A DNA stretch of 64,000 nt from NCBI RefSeq assembly GCF_027853245.1, contig NZ_JAPTZM010000008.1. One strand, given 5' to 3'. The stretch comes from Atlantibacter subterraneus (GTDB lineage Bacteria > Pseudomonadota > Gammaproteobacteria > Enterobacterales > Enterobacteriaceae). The notes beneath the pieces were generated by a model. It had not been told where the DNA came from and did no database searches. It worked only from the letters and a program-made list of their open reading frames with translations. Positions 62,147 through 64,000 of this stretch are shown here, one piece after another. Every line of letters begins with the position of its first letter. Position 1 is the stretch's first letter. The position numbers and the translations under genes were made by a program.

Positions 62147-62611
62147 TTAACGCAGGTGATGGACCACCTGATTGCTACTGCCGCGCCAGATCAGCGCCGG
62201 GTCTTTGAGATCTTGCACAAACTTGCCGTCCACCAGCACGTTGATCAGATCGACCACCTGCATCTGGTCGGCATTCAGTTCTTCCAGCTTATAGCCGGTC
62301 CATAGCCAGATATCTTTACCCGGACACTCGGCGCGGATGCGCTGCACCAGCGCCAGAATATCCGGCACGTTTTGCGGATGCAGCGGATCGCCGCCGGACA
62401 GCGAGATCCCCTGGCGGGGGATCCGCGTGTCGTTGAGATCGCTGATGATCCGATCTTCCATCTCACGGGTGAACGGCTGGCCCGAATTCAGCCGCCAGGT
62501 GCTTTTGTTGTAGCACCCGGGGCATTCATGGACGCACCCCGAAACAAACAGGGTACAGCGCGTGCCGGGCCCGTTGACAATGTCGACCGGGTAATACTGA
62601 TGGAAATTCAT
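62147..62611 (-). CDS. nrdG: Anaerobic ribonucleotide reductase activating protein
   Basis: This 154-aa radical-SAM enzyme makes the glycyl radical on NrdD. The cluster motif CVHECPGC (CxxxCxxC) and the SAM motif SLSGGDPLHPQN are visible. The start at 62611 shares its A with the nrdD stop (TAATG), so the two are coupled. A longer in-frame extension into nrdD is rejected. Confidence 0.97.
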   Translation of the reverse strand: MNFHQYYPVDIVNGPGTRCTLFVSGCVHECPGCYNKSTWRLNSGQPFTREMEDRIISDLNDTRIPRQGISLSGGDPLHPQNVPDILALVQRIRAECPGKDIWLWTGYKLEELNADQMQVVDLINVLVDGKFVQDLKDPALIWRGSSNQVVHHLR

Positions 62612-64000
62612 TAACCTAACTGCCCATTCCCTAAATGCTTCACGCGGCGCTTCACTTCTTCCTGCTTGCCGGCGTTGAACGGACGCGCATCCGGGCTGCC
62701 CAGGTAGCCGCAAACGCGACGGGTCACCGACACGCGGGCCGCATCGTGGTTGCCGCATTTCGGGCAGGTAAAGCCTTTGCTGGTGCATTCGAACTCACCG
62801 GTGTAGCCGCATTCGTAGCACTCGTCGATCGGGGTGTTGGTTCCGTAATACGGCACGTGCTGATAGCTGTAATCCCAGACGTCTTCCAGCGCTTTCAGGT
62901 TGTGCTGAATATTCGGGTATTCGCCGTAGCAGATGAACCCTCCGCTGGCTAACGGCGGATAGGGCGCTTCAAAGTCGATCTTGTCGTACGGGTTAACCTT
63001 CTTCTCCACGTCGAGGTGGAAGCTGTTGGTGTAGTAGCCTTTATCGGTCACGCCCGGCACCACGCCGAAATCGGCGGTATCAAGACGGCAGAAGCGGTCG
63101 CACAGGTTTTCGCTCGGGGTGCTGTAGAGGCTGAAACCGTAGCCGGTCTCCTCTTTCCAGCGGTCTACCGCGCTGCGCAAGTGCTGAATGATTTCCACCG
63201 CTTTCGCGCGCAGCGCAGCGCTGTCGTACACGTGCTCGTTGCCAAACAGCGCGTTGATGGTTTCGTGGATACCGATATAGCCCAGCGAAATCGACGCGCG
63301 GCCATTTTTAAAGATTTCCGACACGTCATCATCTGCTTTCAGACGCACGCCGCAGGCACCTTCCATATACAGGATTGGCGCGACACGGGCTTTGACGCCT
63401 TCCAGACGGGCGATACGGGTCATCAGCGCTTTACGCGCCAGTACCAGCCGCTCATCCAGCAGGGCCCAGAACGCGGCTTCATCGCCTTTGGCTTCCAGCG
63501 CGATACGCGGCAGGTTCAGGCTGATCACGCCGAGGTTATTGCGTCCGTCGTGGATCTGCTCGCCGTTTTCGTTTTCATACACGCCCAGGAAGCTGCGGCA
63601 GCCCATCGGGGTTTTGAACGAGCCGGTGACTTTCACCACCTGGTCGTAGTTAAGAATGTCCGGGTACATGCGCTTGCTGGCGCATTCAAGGGCCAGCTGT
63701 TTGATGTCATAGTTGGCGTCGCCAAATTTATGGTTCAGCCCGTCGCGAATAGCGAACACCAGTTTCGGGAACACGGCGGTTTTGCGGTTTTTGCCCAGCC
63801 CGGCGATACGGTTACGCAGGATTGAAGTCTGGATGAGACGTGATTCCCAGCTGGTGCCGAGGCCAAAACCAAAGGTCACGAACGGCGTCTGGCCGTTGGC
63901 GGTATGCAGCGTGTTGACTTCGTATTCCAGCGACTGGAACGCGTCGTAGCACTCTTTTTCGGTGCGGGAACGAGCGTAGCCGTCGGCATCCGGGATCTGC
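62611..64000 (-). CDS. nrdD: Anaerobic ribonucleoside-triphosphate reductase (C-terminal part)
   Basis: The last 462 residues of the roughly 712-aa glycyl-radical enzyme are present; the frame stays open to the window edge, so the gene is cut by the window, not broken. The zinc site cysteines (CYECG, CPKCG) and the glycyl-radical loop RRVCGYLGSPDARPFN are present. It makes dNTPs without oxygen and is activated by NrdG. Confidence 0.97.
   Translation of the reverse strand, partial: QIPDADGYARSRTEKECYDAFQSLEYEVNTLHTANGQTPFVTFGFGLGTSWESRLIQTSILRNRIAGLGKNRKTAVFPKLVFAIRDGLNHKFGDANYDIKQLALECASKRMYPDILNYDQVVKVTGSFKTPMGCRSFLGVYENENGEQIHDGRNNLGVISLNLPRIALEAKGDEAAFWALLDERLVLARKALMTRIARLEGVKARVAPILYMEGACGVRLKADDDVSEIFKNGRASISLGYIGIHETINALFGNEHVYDSAALRAKAVEIIQHLRSAVDRWKEETGYGFSLYSTPSENLCDRFCRLDTADFGVVPGVTDKGYYTNSFHLDVEKKVNPYDKIDFEAPYPPLASGGFICYGEYPNIQHNLKALEDVWDYSYQHVPYYGTNTPIDECYECGYTGEFECTSKGFTCPKCGNHDAARVSVTRRVCGYLGSPDARPFNAGKQEEVKRRVKHLGNGQLG

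Noticed and set aside
1..64000. CRISPR array, prophage, IS element or integron
   Set aside because: No regularly spaced repeats, no transposase, integrase or phage genes are seen. The only dispersed repeat identified is the ERIC element.

Overview
The window is a chromosomal segment of an Enterobacteriaceae member. Gene order and protein sequences closely match Escherichia coli K-12 over most of the length, but the accessory insertions point to an Enterobacter/Klebsiella/Kosakonia-type genome rather than E. coli. The exact genus cannot be fixed from sequence alone. All core genes look intact, and most start codons could be set from family length plus a Shine-Dalgarno match.

Region by region: 1-300 is the distal end of an rRNA operon (end of one 5S, tRNA-Thr(GGT), second 5S, terminator), as in E. 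coli rrnD. 346-5213 is the amino-acid ABC transporter yhdWXYZ with lipoprotein yhdV; it has a good sigma-54 promoter. 5498-10817 is the RND pump acrEF with divergent regulator acrS. 10887-16098 is fis-dusB (with an ERIC element inserted at the junction), an added alpha-carbonic anhydrase, prmA, panF and yhdT. 16193-21420 is accBC, aroQ, msrPQ and acuI. 21642-33918 is csrD, mreBCD, yhdE, rng, yhdP and tldD. 33957-40718 is the aae efflux locus, a succinate-semialdehyde dehydrogenase, a barstar-like gene and two yhcN paralogues. 41067-49907 is argR, mdh, degS, degQ, zapG, zapE, rplM-rpsI and sspAB.

At about 49.95 kb the E. coli-like order breaks: sspB is followed by yjgA(darP)-pmbA-cybC, which in E. 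coli lies about 1 Mb away beside nrdGD. This places tldD and its partner tldE (pmbA) 17 kb apart. Between cybC and nrdG there are two accessory modules. The first (52.5-54.4 kb) is an AT-rich gene pair that looks like an orphan secreted cysteine-protease-fold toxin with a periplasmic immunity protein. It is bracketed by intact cybC and a diverged, internally deleted second cybC.

The second module (54.7-62.1 kb) is the most interesting one. It is a nine-gene operon: a lone PRD protein, an SFCGS-family glycine-rich protein, DUF4312, the membrane proteins DUF4311 and DUF4310, a metal-dependent amidohydrolase/deacetylase, DgaE-like and DgaF-like enzymes, and a PRD/EIIB/EIIA activator. A 20-bp perfect palindrome upstream is a candidate operator. 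I infer an uncharacterised, possibly PTS-like uptake system for an N-acylated amino-sugar acid. It would be deacylated, deaminated to 2-keto-3-deoxy-6-phosphogluconate and cleaved to pyruvate and glyceraldehyde-3-phosphate. The window ends inside nrdD, after nrdG.
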